A DNA stretch of 64,000 bases from Helianthus annuus (GCF_002127325.2 NC_035433.2:141390760-141454759); one strand, 5' to 3'. Numbered from the stretch's first letter, positions 1 through 9,917 are shown. The notes: generated from the letters alone by a model not told the origin. Numbers and translations are program-made.

Positions 1-148
1 TAAATATGGAAAGTAGGCTCATGGTTGCCATGGTTTAATCCATGGGAATCATGGTGGATGAGACAAGGGGGTGGTATAACAATCCATTAATGGTCCTACG
101 TGGCGATTAATGACCCAACCATGCCCCTCACACCCTATAGCCTTAGAA
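1..148. other. Left edge, non-coding
   Basis: No coding signal. The right end reads like the terminus of a small DNA transposon (a run resembling CACACCCTATAGCC before a TTA), similar in style to PIF/Harbinger ends, but the other end lies outside the window so I cannot confirm it. Confidence 0.25.
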
Positions 149-160
149 CTAGATTATAAC

Positions 161-620
161 CCCGTGTATTACACGGGTTAAATAAATAAATTTTATATAC
201 TAAATAATAAAATAATATATATTTAAAAACCTTCTTTATTGCACGAGTTAAATAAATATAATTTTATATATTAAATAATAAAAAGTTATATCTATAAGAA
301 CAATATTGTACACGTTGAATAAATGTAATTTTATATACAAAATAAAAAAGTTATATTTTTAAAACAGCATGTATTATACAAGTTGAATAAATGTAATATT
401 GTTTACCAAATAATAACATAATACATCTTTAAAAAACTCCATTTATTACACGGGTTGAATAAATGTAATTTTATATACCAAATAATAAAAAAAAATACAT
501 CTTTAAAAATATGTGTATTACACGATTTGAATAAATGTAATTTTCTTTACTAAATAATAAAAAATATGTATATTCTTAAAAAACCTCTTGTATTGTACGA
601 ATTGAATAAATCTAATTTTA
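161..620 (-). repeat. Diverged tandem array inside the Helitron
   Basis: Roughly seven units of 60-75 bp. Each carries a version of 'ATTACACGGGTTGAATAAAT' followed by 'GTAATTTTATATACCAAATAAT' style AT-rich sequence. Each unit starts with a decayed copy of the 3'-terminal Helitron hairpin arm (ACACGGG, GCACGAG, ACACGTT, ATACAAG and so on). It looks like repeated duplication of the element's 3' end region. Confidence 0.7.
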
Positions 621-634
621 TACAACAAAAAAAT

Positions 635-908
635 AAAATTACGATTTTGACCCCCATGGTTATATCACTTTTACCCTTTTAGTCCAAAAAAGATTTTTTT
701 AACATCTAAGCCCCCAACGTTTTTTTTAACATTTTTGGCCCCTAACGTCTTTTTAACCCTTTTGGCCCCTAACATTTAATGGATGAGGTTAGTGTTAGGT
801 GCCAAAAGGGTTAGAAAAGAAGACGTTGGGGGTTCAGATGTTAAAAAATTCTTTTTGGTCTAAAAGAGTAAAAGTGATATAACTACAGGGGTCAAAATCA
901 TAATTTTC
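635..908. mobile_element. Fold-back MITE nested in the Helitron
   Basis: A 274-bp sequence with long imperfect terminal inverted repeats. The left arm starts AAAATTACGATTTTGACCCC and the reverse complement of the right arm starts GAAAATTATGATTTTGACCC. Pairing continues for about 90 bp through TATATCACTTTTAC and AACATCT to CCCCCAACGT. There is no coding. The long arms suggest a MULE-type or fold-back MITE. I found no convincing target duplication. Confidence 0.65.
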
Positions 909-1108
909 TCTAAATAATATTATAAATGAGAATAAAAGATTAAACTAAATAATAATTATCTATAAGATATTAAACTAAATAATATTTAATAGGATAGTTA
1001 TTTATAATTAATTAGAAAAGATTAAATTAAAATAATAATTATCTATAAGAGATGCTCTAATATGATGACAAGTGTCCAAAAGTGGTTTCTTTTATTATAT
1101 AGTATAGA

Positions 1109-1977
1109 TTTAGACTTTTAGGCTTTTGTAGTATTTTGGACATTTTAAGTTTATAAGTTAGGCCCCCGTGTTGCGGTGAGGGGCGTAAAATCATATCAAG
1201 TAGCACCAATGCTACAACACTGTCAGCGACTATCAACGCCGGAAAAAGTCGTAAAAAAAAAGAGAAAAAAAAAACACTGAACGAAAAACAGACATAAAAT
1301 TATTAAACCACACACACCCGTTACGACGTGTTAATACCAAGAAATTAGACCGAAATATGAGACATAGAAAAGAAAATCTAAGTCGATTTATTTATATTAA
1401 TAACCAACATGCTCCATTCCCAAAACCCAAAATGGCCTTCTTTCTATTCAGGCAGCCGTAGGCCCAAAATGTTTGCAACTTTTTTTTGGTGGAAGCCCAA
1501 TAGACCAATAGTGTAAACTTATTATTTATATCACGCATCGGCACGGCCAGGTAGAGCCGTAGATGTTAAACTTTATTGGTGGAAGCCCAATAGACCAATA
1601 GTGCACAAATCCTTTTTTTTCAAAAATGTGAACAGGTTTCTCTATCCACCGGTTTCTGGTTAAACCGGTTTCGGGTTAAAATAGTTCGGTTTCACACTAG
1701 TTTGGTCAGTTTGAAATACTGGTTTGGTTTGGTCGGTTTCAATTCGGTTCAGTTTTGGTGTCGATTCGTCAACCATTTCGTGTGTGCACATTTTAATCTT
1801 TTTTAAGACACTTTTTTTACATAAAAATTGAACTTTTATTAATTTTTATAGTTTTCGAAACAAGAAAACAGAAATATCAATAACAAAAAAAAAAAAAAAA
1901 AAAACAAAAACCAAGAAACTACAAATATTCATAATGCATTTGATAATTTTACTTTTAGAGTTTATTCTTCGCATGAC
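1109..1977. other. Non-coding stretch with a short direct repeat
   Basis: No gene seen. It holds an exact direct repeat of about 26 bp beginning GGTGGAAGCCCAATAGACCA at 1490 and 1580, an A-rich run near 1886-1906, and a patch rich in ACCGGTTT/TTCGGTTT motifs (1650-1760) of the kind often seen at decayed hAT-like element ends. Confidence 0.4.
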
Positions 1978-2262
1978 CTATTGCTTATGCGAATCATTGC
2001 ATCGCAGACGAGTTCTTCGTCGGATAAGGGTCACTTGGTCCCTCTTCATCATGTATCCGTTTGGCAACTTCCATTCATCTTCGAGACTTGTTTGGTTTTG
2101 TAGACAATCCACCGCGTCCAAGTGATCCTTTATACAAATGCACATCTCCAAACCCGACATAGTGAGTCTTGTTCTTCGTATTGACAAAACCCTGCAATTA
2201 ATATAAAATGCGGATTCCGAAGGTATCATAGAAGCTTCGAAGGTTTGTAAATCACGGGCCAT
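1978..2262 (-). pseudogene. hAT transposase C-terminal remnant
   Basis: A 94-residue reading frame whose first two thirds read like the hAT dimerisation region at the transposase C-terminus: an ASMIPSESAF block, then a VLSIRRTRLT block, then LEMCICIKDHLDA. In intact plant hAT transposases these blocks lie in this order and spacing and form the dimer interface. The rest of the protein (BED finger, RNase H-like catalytic core) is absent, and nothing in frame continues upstream. It is therefore a dead fragment. The identification is from family memory. Confidence 0.65.
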
Positions 2263-2640
2263 CGTGGCTAGGATCGGAATCGGAAATTGAGATTCCTTTC
2301 ATTTTCACCAAGCTAAGTTATCAGATGTTTCCTATTCTTTGGTCGACATTTCATTGACAAACTCTGATCCCTTAAACCTCCCGAGCTCACTGCTCGGGGT
2401 GCTACCTTTTTGTCATTACTCACTATATTAAATATATTAAGCTTCAGGTTACCTTATTTGAAACCCGTATGAGATACGGAGGAATAGACTAGTCGATTGA
2501 AATAACCAAAATAATTGACTCGGTTATGATTTTGATTATTAAGTCAAACTGGTGCTAATCCATCATACTTTAGGACACAATTTAATATTTATGATTTTTA
2601 AATATATTAGTATATTTACCTATTTCTTTGGATTCAAGAC
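2263..2640. other. Non-coding stretch
   Basis: I see no gene, repeat or element boundary that I can support here. Confidence 0.4.
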
Positions 2641-2800
2641 TAGTTAAAATTAATATATACACGAGTTAAATAAATGTAATGCTATATACTCGGTGATAAA
2701 AAAAAAAGTTATTTTTTTTAAATACACGTGTGTTGTACGGGTTGATTAAACCTGTGTATTACACATGTTGAATAAAATATAATTTAATATGTTAACACAA
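2641..2800 (-). repeat. Helitron-array-like remnant
   Basis: Three diverged copies of the same unit as in the array at 161-620 (ACACGAGTTAAATAAATGTA, then GTACGGGTTGATTAA, then TTACACATGTTGAATAAA). This suggests a second, truncated relative of the Helitron at 149-1108. Neither terminus is visible. Confidence 0.45.
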
Positions 2801-2959
2801 ATTTCTTTTTGGAACTGATAGTAAAGTCAGAAATTACAATTATCCATAATTAATTTCATATTAAGTTCAACTGATTAGTGATATAATAACTATTAAAATT
2901 AGATAATAAGTATGCATAATTAAATTTGTGTTAAATAACTAATATCATATTCTTGTAAT

Positions 2960-3410
2960 ATGAAGACATGGGGAAGCATCTCTCCAAGACTATGGAGGAG
3001 GCCTTAAAAATGGTCGAGGCTTTCCTCTAACGGAAAGAAATGCTCTACGTATGAGAAGCAAAGTTAAAGTCAGGATCTAACAAAAAGGCATCTCCTGATA
3101 GCCAAAGTTCCAACTCCTTCTACGCCGCTAGAAAGAGATACACGCCTTACTCAAGGTTCTTCCAAAGGGAACACACCTCAAAAAAAGGGGGTCCAATTCA
3201 TAGAATTGACCAAGACCCCTAGAGAAATCTTAGCCACAAAGGAGGCTTGCTTCAATTCAAACCTCCACGCCCGATGTGGCGTCAAAACAAGGATAAGTGA
3301 ATTGGGCCCTTTTTATTGGCTGGAACAAATTCAACATGCACATATGTCGGAATTCAAGATCGGAGTCCGTTACTACACTCGCGGATGTGCCCTTTGCGCC
3401 CCTCAATGAC
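2960..3410 (+). pseudogene. Ty3/gypsy gag fragment (Tat/Ogre/Athila-like)
   Basis: Translated pieces resemble the C-terminal part of a plant gypsy gag. There is a lysine/glutamate-rich helix (GKHLSKTMEEALKMVEAF) at 2968 on, a RYTPYSRF block near 3140, and a TKTPREILATKEA block near 3209. The last matches the conserved 'LTKTPKEILA' stretch that precedes the zinc knuckle in Tat/Athila-type gags. The segment has in-frame stops after the first block and needs at least one frame change, so it is a relic. No other part of that element is recognisable nearby. Confidence 0.5.
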
Positions 3411-3524
3411 ACCCACGACACGGACGTTGGTCATAAAACAACTACCTTCCTACACTTTCTTTAAAAGTTGGGAGTCTCCGATACAACATTTGTAAATGTT
3501 AATTCCACCTCACCCAAATACACA

Positions 3525-3658
3525 TCTATATATAATAAAAAGTGTTCATCTAGGGTATATTAGAATATAAGGTATGGGGTGGTCTATATATAATAAAAAG
3601 GAAAGTGAATGAACAGTAGTTCATCTAGGGTATATTAGAATATAAGGTATGGGGTGGG
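3525..3658. repeat. Tandem duplication of 58-76 bp
   Basis: Two adjacent copies of a unit that starts TCTATATATAATAAAAAG and continues through TTCATCTAGGGTATATTAGA to GGTATGGGGTGG, at 3525-3582 and 3583-3658. The second copy has an extra ~17 bp (GAAAGTGAATGAACAG-like) near its start. The opening bases resemble a Helitron 5' end, but no matching 3' end was found. Confidence 0.6.
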
Positions 3659-3659
3659 G

Positions 3660-4173
3660 GTTGTGGCATGGGTTGGGTATAAACGCCCAAGTCATCATCC
3701 CAGGTGGGGGGTTTCGGCGTGGCCTCTTGGCCGGGGGTTTTAGCATGGGCGTTGGGCGGGGCTATCAAGATGACATGGCGGGATCGTTGGGCTAACCGTT
3801 GGCCAACGACTATGTGTTTAAAAAAAATATTTTTTCACTATAAATACTCACACTTCTATTATTTTTTTACCACAACTACTCCACCTCTTCTATATTCATC
3901 TCTATCTTATTTTAAAAAAAATCTTATCCAACCACAATACGAAAAATGAATCCTCATAATCGTGGTTTTGACCCGAACAATCGTTGGGCATTCCAAGAAA
4001 CACCTAGCCCAGCATCCAATCGTCCAATTGCTCCCTTTTTAATACACTCCACGATGCCGGATATGGTTGCTTACGCATCGTTTATCTCAAATCGTTTGAA
4101 GAATGATGTCGGTCGAAAACACCAATGCCTTTCGTTGAAGGTTATTTCAGTTAGTTTCCAGTCATTTAGTTGA
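3660..4173 (+). pseudogene. PIF/Harbinger ORF1 remnant
   Basis: A GC-rich stretch (ATAAACGCCCAAG at 3678, GGGGTTTTAGCATGGGCGTT at 3733) is followed by a TATA-like box (CACTATAAATACTCAC, about 3836), then an ATG at 3946 and 75 residues. The start reads like ORF1 (the Myb/SANT-like partner protein) of plant PIF/Harbinger transposons: Met-Asn-Pro, then an Asn/Pro-rich N-terminus containing NNRWAFQ. After about 40 residues the similarity is lost and the frame ends. The Myb region is missing, so it is a truncated relic. It lies about 330 bp upstream of the first UGT start and may form part of its distal promoter. I could not fix its termini. Confidence 0.45.
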
Positions 4174-4502
4174 TACACAATAATTAGTCCACTTGCAATT
4201 TGCAAATCCTTTAAAATGACTAGTATGGAGCTATGGAGTCAAAGTAGGCGGCTTAGGTTGAATGCGTGCCATCCACTCCTTTAACTTTTGGAAGTATACA
4301 TGCATCTACATATCATGGTATGGGGATTATTTTTATATATTTTGTTTAAACTGAAAACGTATTGATCAAGTAAATAGTGTGTGTTTGGAAAAAGAAAACA
4401 TATAATATGAACATGAAACATCATTTTACCAACTATATATAAATACACCTACTGATGATCCTTTAAGTTATTACCCAAACTCAACTTCTCATCAAATCAT
4501 CA
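4174..4502 (+). promoter_or_regulatory. Promoter and 5' leader of the first UGT gene
   Basis: A TATA-type box, CTATATATAAATACACC, lies at about 4433-4449, 54-70 bp upstream of the ATG at 4503. That places transcription start near 4470 and a short A/C-rich leader (CAACTTCTCATCAAATCATC) directly before the start codon. No other element in this stretch can be identified by eye. Confidence 0.6.
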
Positions 4503-5990
4503 ATGGCTTCCTCTCCCAAAGACCTTCACTTTGTCTTGTTTCCTCTAATGCAACAAGGCCACATGATACCAATGATCGACATTGCACGAATACTAGCCCA
4601 CCGTAATGCCACAGTTACAATCATCACAACTCCTGTTAACGCCACCCGTTTCAAGCCAGCCATCGATCGGGCAATCCAAGCCAAGCTCAAGATCCAAGTT
4701 ATCGAACTTCAACTCGCCTTAGCCGAAGTTGGTTTGCCTGAAGGATGCGAAAATTTCGACATGATTCCATCGGTTGATCTCTTTGTTAACATGTATGCCT
4801 CCATGGACAAGTTGGAAAAGCCATCAGAAGAAGTTCTGAGGCGGCTAACCCCGGCTCCTAGTTGCATCATCTCGGACAACCAGTTTCCCTGGACGACTGA
4901 TCTAGCTCATCGGTTTGGTATTCCTAGACTTGTGTTCCATGGACCGGGATGCTTTACATACTTGTGTTTACACATTGTGATGAATACTAATGTACTAAAT
5001 GAAATCAGCTCTGATTCGGATTACTTTGTGTTGCCGGGGATACCTGACCGGATTGAGCTCACGAAGGCACAAGCAGGCGGTTGGGGGAAAATTAAGGAGA
5101 TGGAAGGGATGGAGGACTTCTTTGAACGAATGAGTATGGCCGAGGAAGGTGCGGATGGGGTCGTGGTTAATAGTTTCGAAGAGCTGGAGCCGAACTATGT
5201 TAAACGGCTCGCAGAGGCGAAAGGTAAGAAGGTATGGTGTATCGGGCCGGTTTCACTGCATAACAGAAGTTTTCTAGATATGGCAGAGAGAGGAAAGAAG
5301 GCCGGGATCGATGGGCATGATTGCTTGAAATGGTTAGATACGAAGGATCCGCGGTCGGTGATCTTTGTTTGTTTGGGAAGTATGTCGAGTCTTAGCAACG
5401 AGCAGGTACTCGAGCTCGGGTTGGGATTGGAGTTATCAAGCATACCGTTTATTTGGTGTATAAGATCAACCACAGACGAGACGGACATATGGTTATCGGG
5501 ATATGAAGAAAGGGTAAAAGATAGAGGCTTAATTGTTCGCGGTTGGGCACCACAAGTCTTGATACTGTCCCACGAGGCGGTTGGTGGTTTTGTATCTCAC
5601 TGTGGGTGGAACTCGACTCTTGAAGGGGTTGCAGCCGGGGTACCGATGGTTACATATCCGCAATTTGCGGATCAGTTTTTAAATGAAAGACTTGTGGTAG
5701 ATGTGTTGAAAACAGGAGTGAGCATTGGTATGGAGGTTCCTGTTGCTATTGGAGAGAAAGATAAGTTCGGAGCGTTGGTGAAGAAAGAGAACATCAAGAC
5801 AGCGGTAGAAAGTGTAATGAACGACGAAGGGGAGGGAAAGGCGAGAAGAGAGAGAGCTAGAGAGTTTGGGGAAATGGCGACGAAAGCAATGGCGGAAGGG
5901 GGTTCTTCGTATGTCAACACGACGTTGATGATGCAAGATGTTATTGAGGAATTAGCCAAGAACACAAAACCGATTCAAGATGTGTTCTAG
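4503..5990 (+). CDS. UDP-glycosyltransferase, UGT73-like
   Basis: A single-exon plant family-1 glycosyltransferase of 495 residues, the usual length. It should transfer a sugar from a UDP-sugar to a small lipophilic acceptor (flavonoid, terpenoid or hormone) in the cytosol. There is no signal peptide. His20 in the N-terminal QGHMIPM motif and Asp125 in ISDNQFPW are the expected catalytic dyad. The 44-residue PSPG sugar-donor box runs from Trp348 (WAPQVLILSH) through HCGWNS (366-371) to Gln391. Trp at box position 22 and a final Gln are the usual signs of UDP-glucose use. Box details differ from the common form: Tyr385 where Trp is usual, and Asp390 where Glu is usual. The N-terminal 'PMIDIARILA' block is typical of UGT73 members. 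It faces a second UGT tail to tail, with 220 bp between stop codons. The acceptor cannot be told from sequence. Confidence 0.95.
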   Translation: MASSPKDLHFVLFPLMQQGHMIPMIDIARILAHRNATVTIITTPVNATRFKPAIDRAIQAKLKIQVIELQLALAEVGLPEGCENFDMIPSVDLFVNMYASMDKLEKPSEEVLRRLTPAPSCIISDNQFPWTTDLAHRFGIPRLVFHGPGCFTYLCLHIVMNTNVLNEISSDSDYFVLPGIPDRIELTKAQAGGWGKIKEMEGMEDFFERMSMAEEGADGVVVNSFEELEPNYVKRLAEAKGKKVWCIGPVSLHNRSFLDMAERGKKAGIDGHDCLKWLDTKDPRSVIFVCLGSMSSLSNEQVLELGLGLELSSIPFIWCIRSTTDETDIWLSGYEERVKDRGLIVRGWAPQVLILSHEAVGGFVSHCGWNSTLEGVAAGVPMVTYPQFADQFLNERLVVDVLKTGVSIGMEVPVAIGEKDKFGALVKKENIKTAVESVMNDEGEGKARRERAREFGEMATKAMAEGGSSYVNTTLMMQDVIEELAKNTKPIQDVF

Positions 5991-6210
5991 GCATTCTAAT
6001 GTGTAGATGTACTGAATGTGACTAGGTCCATTTTAAGATTTTCGGGTGTGATTGTTTACAAATTTTTACTTTGAATGCAAGCTTTTGATTGAGTTCCAGC
6101 ATAATTCGTGTCAATTAATATGTGCTCAGCTAAAACACATGAAACTGGCTGCAATTCTCCATTCATTTATGCAAATGTGTAAAGAAATAAGTAAAATGAT
6201 ACGTACAATA
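5991..6210. other. Shared 3' intergenic region of the convergent UGT pair
   Basis: 220 bp between the two stop codons. Both transcripts must end here or run into each other, so their 3' UTRs probably overlap. AT-rich, with AATAAG-like polyadenylation candidates (6186) but no clear AATAAA on either strand. Confidence 0.5.
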
Positions 6211-7749
6211 TTAGTATATAAAGTCATCTGGACCAGCTAGCTTTTTTTGGTCATTACTATTCAATGGCTTTTGGCTTCTAACATTTGCAAGTTCAAGTAG
6301 ATCTTGTATTAACAAAGTCAAGTTATGGTGAGAAGACCCTCCTTCTTCGATTGCTTTCTTCGCTACCATCCCGAGTGCTTTCGCTTTCTTTCTTCTCTCA
6401 TTTCCTTCCGATCCCGGGTCCATTACTTTTTCTATAGCTGTTTTGACCTGCTCGCTCTTCACGGTGACCCCTAATCTATCTTCCTCGCCCCAATGTACCA
6501 CACCGGGAGCACCAACACCCACACCAATTCCTAACACGTGAACAAGTAACTTCTCGTTCAAGAACTGGTCGGTAAACTGAGGCCATGTGATCATAGGGAC
6601 ACCAGCAGAAACCCCTTCCAAGACTGAATTCCAACCGCAGTGTGTCAAGAACCCTCCAACCGAAGGGTGCGATAAGATTAGGAGTTGCGGTGCCCAATCT
6701 CTGATTATGAGCCCTCTATCTTTTATTCTGTTTTCAAACCCGTTTTCTGATAACCATTTCTCAACCTCTTGAGCTTTGTCTCCAGCTTTAATCACCCATA
6801 TGAATGGGGATTTAGATGCTTCCAGGGCTAATCCGAGCTCGATGAGTTGAGGAGGGGTGATCTGACTAATGCTACCGAAGCAGGCGTAGACCACTGATCC
6901 AGGTTCCTTGGAATCGAGCCATTTCAAGTAGAGTTGATCATCACTAGAGGTACTGTTACCCCTTAAGGATTTACCCGAATCGTTACTCTTCGACAGTGAT
7001 AACGGTCCTATACACCAAACCTTACCCCTTTTTAACTTCTTAAATTCGTTAACATAGTCTTGCTCCAACTCCTCAAAACTGTTGATCACCATCCCATAAG
7101 CTCTCGACTCGGATTCTCTCACTCGTTCAAGCCATTCAGGCATTGTAAAACGACTAGGATTGAACTCAGTTGGCAGCTGAGCTCGAGTTATCTCAATCCG
7201 GTCAGGCAGCCCAGGGAGAACAAAAGGCTCCGACTCAGGGAAATCATTGAACACCTTGGACGCATAAAGATGATGAGTACACAACTGTTTGAAACAACTC
7301 ATTCCATCAAATATGACCAAAGGAATCCTACACTTAGCCGCCGTATCACCCGTCCAGAGCAAATACTTATCAGATAACATACAACTCGGTCGAGGATTTA
7401 GCGAATCAAAACATTGTTCGAGTCTTTGTTGTAACATATCAACTGCAGCTGTAAAGTTTGTAACCAAATGTAAACCAGGTAAAGCATCTAAACTTTCGCA
7501 TCCTTCCGGTAGTCCATTTTCGGTGGCGGGAAACGGGAGTTCAAGAAAACGCACCGGGAGTCCGGACTTGATGTGTTGTTGGAGAGTGGAACCGTATCGA
7601 ATGGCGTTTAGAGGTGTGGTGACGATGGTGACCATAACATTCGGTCGCTGTGCGAACAATTTGGCCATGTCGATCATGGGGATGGTGTGGCCGGGAGCTA
7701 GATAGGGAATAAGGAGGATGTGAAGTTGGTTGACTGGTTCAGAAGCCAT
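6211..7749 (-). CDS. UDP-glycosyltransferase, UGT73-like (second copy)
   Basis: A single-exon family-1 glycosyltransferase of 512 residues from the ATG at 7749. An upstream in-frame ATG at 7791 would add 14 residues. I prefer the inner start because MASEPVNQLHILLIPYLAPG aligns directly with the usual N-terminus. His21 (APGHTIPM) and Asp127 (MLSDKYLLW) form the expected catalytic dyad. The PSPG box spans Trp352 (WAPQLLILSH) to Gln395 (FTDQ), with Trp373 at box position 22, suggesting UDP-glucose. It is clearly related to the convergent neighbour, but the two differ throughout, including longer loops here (Ser/Asn-rich insert around 252-272). They are an old duplicate, not a recent copy. It has no breaks and looks functional. 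A PIF/Harbinger element begins only 125 bp upstream of the start codon, so its core promoter is squeezed or partly supplied by the transposon. Confidence 0.95.
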   Translation of the reverse strand: MASEPVNQLHILLIPYLAPGHTIPMIDMAKLFAQRPNVMVTIVTTPLNAIRYGSTLQQHIKSGLPVRFLELPFPATENGLPEGCESLDALPGLHLVTNFTAAVDMLQQRLEQCFDSLNPRPSCMLSDKYLLWTGDTAAKCRIPLVIFDGMSCFKQLCTHHLYASKVFNDFPESEPFVLPGLPDRIEITRAQLPTEFNPSRFTMPEWLERVRESESRAYGMVINSFEELEQDYVNEFKKLKRGKVWCIGPLSLSKSNDSGKSLRGNSTSSDDQLYLKWLDSKEPGSVVYACFGSISQITPPQLIELGLALEASKSPFIWVIKAGDKAQEVEKWLSENGFENRIKDRGLIIRDWAPQLLILSHPSVGGFLTHCGWNSVLEGVSAGVPMITWPQFTDQFLNEKLLVHVLGIGVGVGAPGVVHWGEEDRLGVTVKSEQVKTAIEKVMDPGSEGNERRKKAKALGMVAKKAIEEGGSSHHNLTLLIQDLLELANVRSQKPLNSNDQKKLAGPDDFIY

Positions 7750-7873
7750 TGCTGAATTCTTGTGAATGGTGTTGATTTGGGAATTCTTCAAATTGATACT
7801 TCTAGATAAGCTGCTTGAATTTATTCCGGTACCTGCTTTTGAAGGAGTGCTCGGCAGCGAGAAGAAAGAGTTA

Positions 7874-8950
7874 GACAGTCGGTAGTGGGCGGTTCTTTTT
7901 CAAAAAAAAACCCACCAATCATGCCCAATAATGCACACCCACAGCCCGGCATGTTTGACACTTTTTCTTTTTTCTTTTTTTTTTTTTTGCGTGTTTTGAA
8001 TCACGCTGTTGGGGCGAAATTTAGACCAATCAATCCGTTGCAACGGTCAGAAAGCAACGGCTAGTTTTATTTATTTATTTTTTTTCATTTTTCACCTCTA
8101 TATATATATATACACACACACTTCAACTCCATTTTTACAAATAAAAACCTCCACAATCTCAAATATTAAACCATTTTTATAAAAAAAAATGGCTTCCCCT
8201 AGTTCCTCGTCTATCGCAAATTATTTCTATTGAGAGTTTTTAGCGGATGATGGTGAATCCACCGATGAGGAGGTCAAGCAAGAGGCGGTTACGAGTGCTT
8301 GTTAACTGGCAGTCCGATATGTGAAGCATTGTAGCCGGCCCGAACGTGAAATTAAAACAAGAGATTATATTGAACGAGACCGACGTGCGGCAAACGATCG
8401 GTTGATGAAAGATTATTTCGATGAAGCGCCAATAATGTACCAGAAGCCGTTCAGGAGGAGCATTCGCAAGAGTTAATGAAAGAAAGAGTGAATAATGCAC
8501 GAGAATTGCGTTACGAACCCAACCATTCCACGTTAACGGTTGATTTGGTAAAACACGCATGGTCGGTTCGGTATATCCCACCTAAGGGTGAAGATGAAAC
8601 AGAGGACGAGAAAGGCGAAGATGACAAGAATGACGAAAGCGAAGACGAAAATTAGTGTATTTTATTTTTTCCGGTTTTTTTATTATTTTAGTAATTTTTT
8701 TTAACTTTACTCCATTTTTATTTTTTATTTTAAATATTGTAACTTTTTTATTTAGTGAAGTATTATTAGTTTTTAATTTAAAAAAATCAACAATTGTGTA
8801 ATGATTTGTTGGGGCATTATTGGACATTATCCCACTACGCCCCCTTTTTAAAAAACGCCCAATAATCCCCCCTTGCTGACTGGAGTACTGCCACGTGGTA
8901 GAAAATGCCCAAGGGTGGGGGCATTGTTGATAAAACCACTACACATGGTC
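7874..8950 (+). mobile_element. Deleted PIF/Harbinger transposon
   Basis: A 1077-bp element flanked by TTA on both sides (7871-7873 and 8951-8953), the 3-bp target duplication typical of PIF/Harbinger. The ends are imperfect inverted repeats: left GACAGTCGGTAGTGG, right (reverse complement) GACCATGTGTAGTGG, 11 of 15 identical. Inside are the GCAACGGCTAGTTTT-type leader common in these elements, a TATA run (CTCTATATATATATATACAC, about 8096-8115), and fused N- and C-terminal pieces of a transposase. The catalytic DDE core is absent, so it cannot move by itself. Confidence 0.75.
8189..8656 (+). pseudogene. Harbinger transposase, N- and C-terminal pieces
   Basis: From the ATG at 8189 the frame reads a serine-rich start (MASPSSSSIANYF), then an acidic block (LADDGESTDEEV), then RDYIERDRRAANDRLMKDYF and FRRS. 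This is the usual N-terminal order of plant Harbinger transposases before the helix-turn-helix. Stops interrupt at codon 15, before LAVRYVKHC, and after FRRSIRKS. The next piece (8483-8656) reads LTVDLVKHAW and an acidic tail, resembling the transposase C-terminus. The DDE domain between them has been lost. It is dead. Confidence 0.65.
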
Positions 8951-9917
8951 TTAGAACGAAGAGTCGTCGTTCGTATTTCCTTGATGTAGAGATATTCCTC
9001 AAACTAATAATAATAATCTACAATTTCTATAAAAGGGCAAATGCCGCTAACATAAAAAAAAAGCTGAGGTGACAGTCATAGAAGTTGTCCAACAATGTCT
9101 TTCATATGTCATTATTGCATCATAAATCTTAAAATATAAAATCACTTTAAAATACATTTAAACCTCTGCCATCAAAACCTTGCCCATATTCATCTATATA
9201 AAATTCAAACCTCTACCATCAAAACCTCTGCTCAGATTCAAAATTCTGGCTCTAGATTCAAAATTCAAAATTCAAACCATATACATATATAACATACATG
9301 ATTCTGGCTCCACATTCAAATTTCAATTCATCTATCTCACTCATATCCACGAGCAATCTCTATCTCTCTCTCTCTCTCAAATGCAGAGCTCTCATGATTC
9401 AGCCGGTTAATCTCCGATTACAGATCTTTGTTCGAACATTACTGGTACTGTTTACACATCATCATTCCAACATCATCGTTCCAACATCGTCATTCCAACG
9501 AAGCTTTCAATCACACATCAACGTTCCAACATCATTGTTCCAACATCGTTGAAAGTACGTTTTTTTGTAATTTTGATATTTGAACTGATCTACTCAAATT
9601 CTCGCTTTATATTACAGTCTGTTGGAACTATTGGAACTCTGTAACTGTAATAGACCTGATCGTCAAAGATAATCACAAAAACCATAGTCTGCGATTGACT
9701 ATGTGCTAGCTTCTTTAATAAGAGAGTTGCATGTTAGGTTTGTGGCTTATTTTTTTTTAACTGTAGTTATACTTATTTAATTTGATTATGAAGAAACAAG
9801 TGTTGATAATGTTGATAATCTCTATTAACACTTAGATTTTAGAATATGTTAATATGGATATTGATAGTATTAAATTAAATACAAAGAAAAATTAAAAACT
9901 GAAATATGCATAAAATA
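8951..9917. other. Non-coding stretch with leader-like sequence
   Basis: No gene recognised. Between 9165 and 9550 there are repeated CAAAACCTCTGC/ATTCAAAATTC phrases, a CT run (9360-9378) and repeated 'CATCATCGTTCCAACATCGT' phrases (9460-9550). These have the look of a 5' leader or LTR leader, but I cannot assign it. The rest is AT-rich. Confidence 0.35.

Larger units (their letters stand above)
149..1108 (-). mobile_element. Non-autonomous Helitron
   Basis: Read on the minus strand, the element begins TCTATACTATATAATAAAAG, just after a host A (position 1109 is T on +). It ends in CTAG at 152-149, just before a host T. About ten bases before CTAG is a perfect hairpin, CCCGTGT-AAT-ACACGGG (161-177). 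A TC start, a CTRR end, a 3' hairpin and insertion between A and T are the known Helitron hallmarks, and there is no target duplication. No Rep/helicase coding is present, so it is non-autonomous. The interior is AT-rich and holds a diverged tandem array and a nested fold-back MITE. Confidence 0.75.

Noticed and set aside
3660..8950. A single large PIF/Harbinger element carrying the UGT pair (ORF1 fragment on the left, transposase fragment on the right)
   Set aside because: The right fragment has its own left end and TTA duplications on both sides, so it is a separate insertion. No shared outer ends were found.
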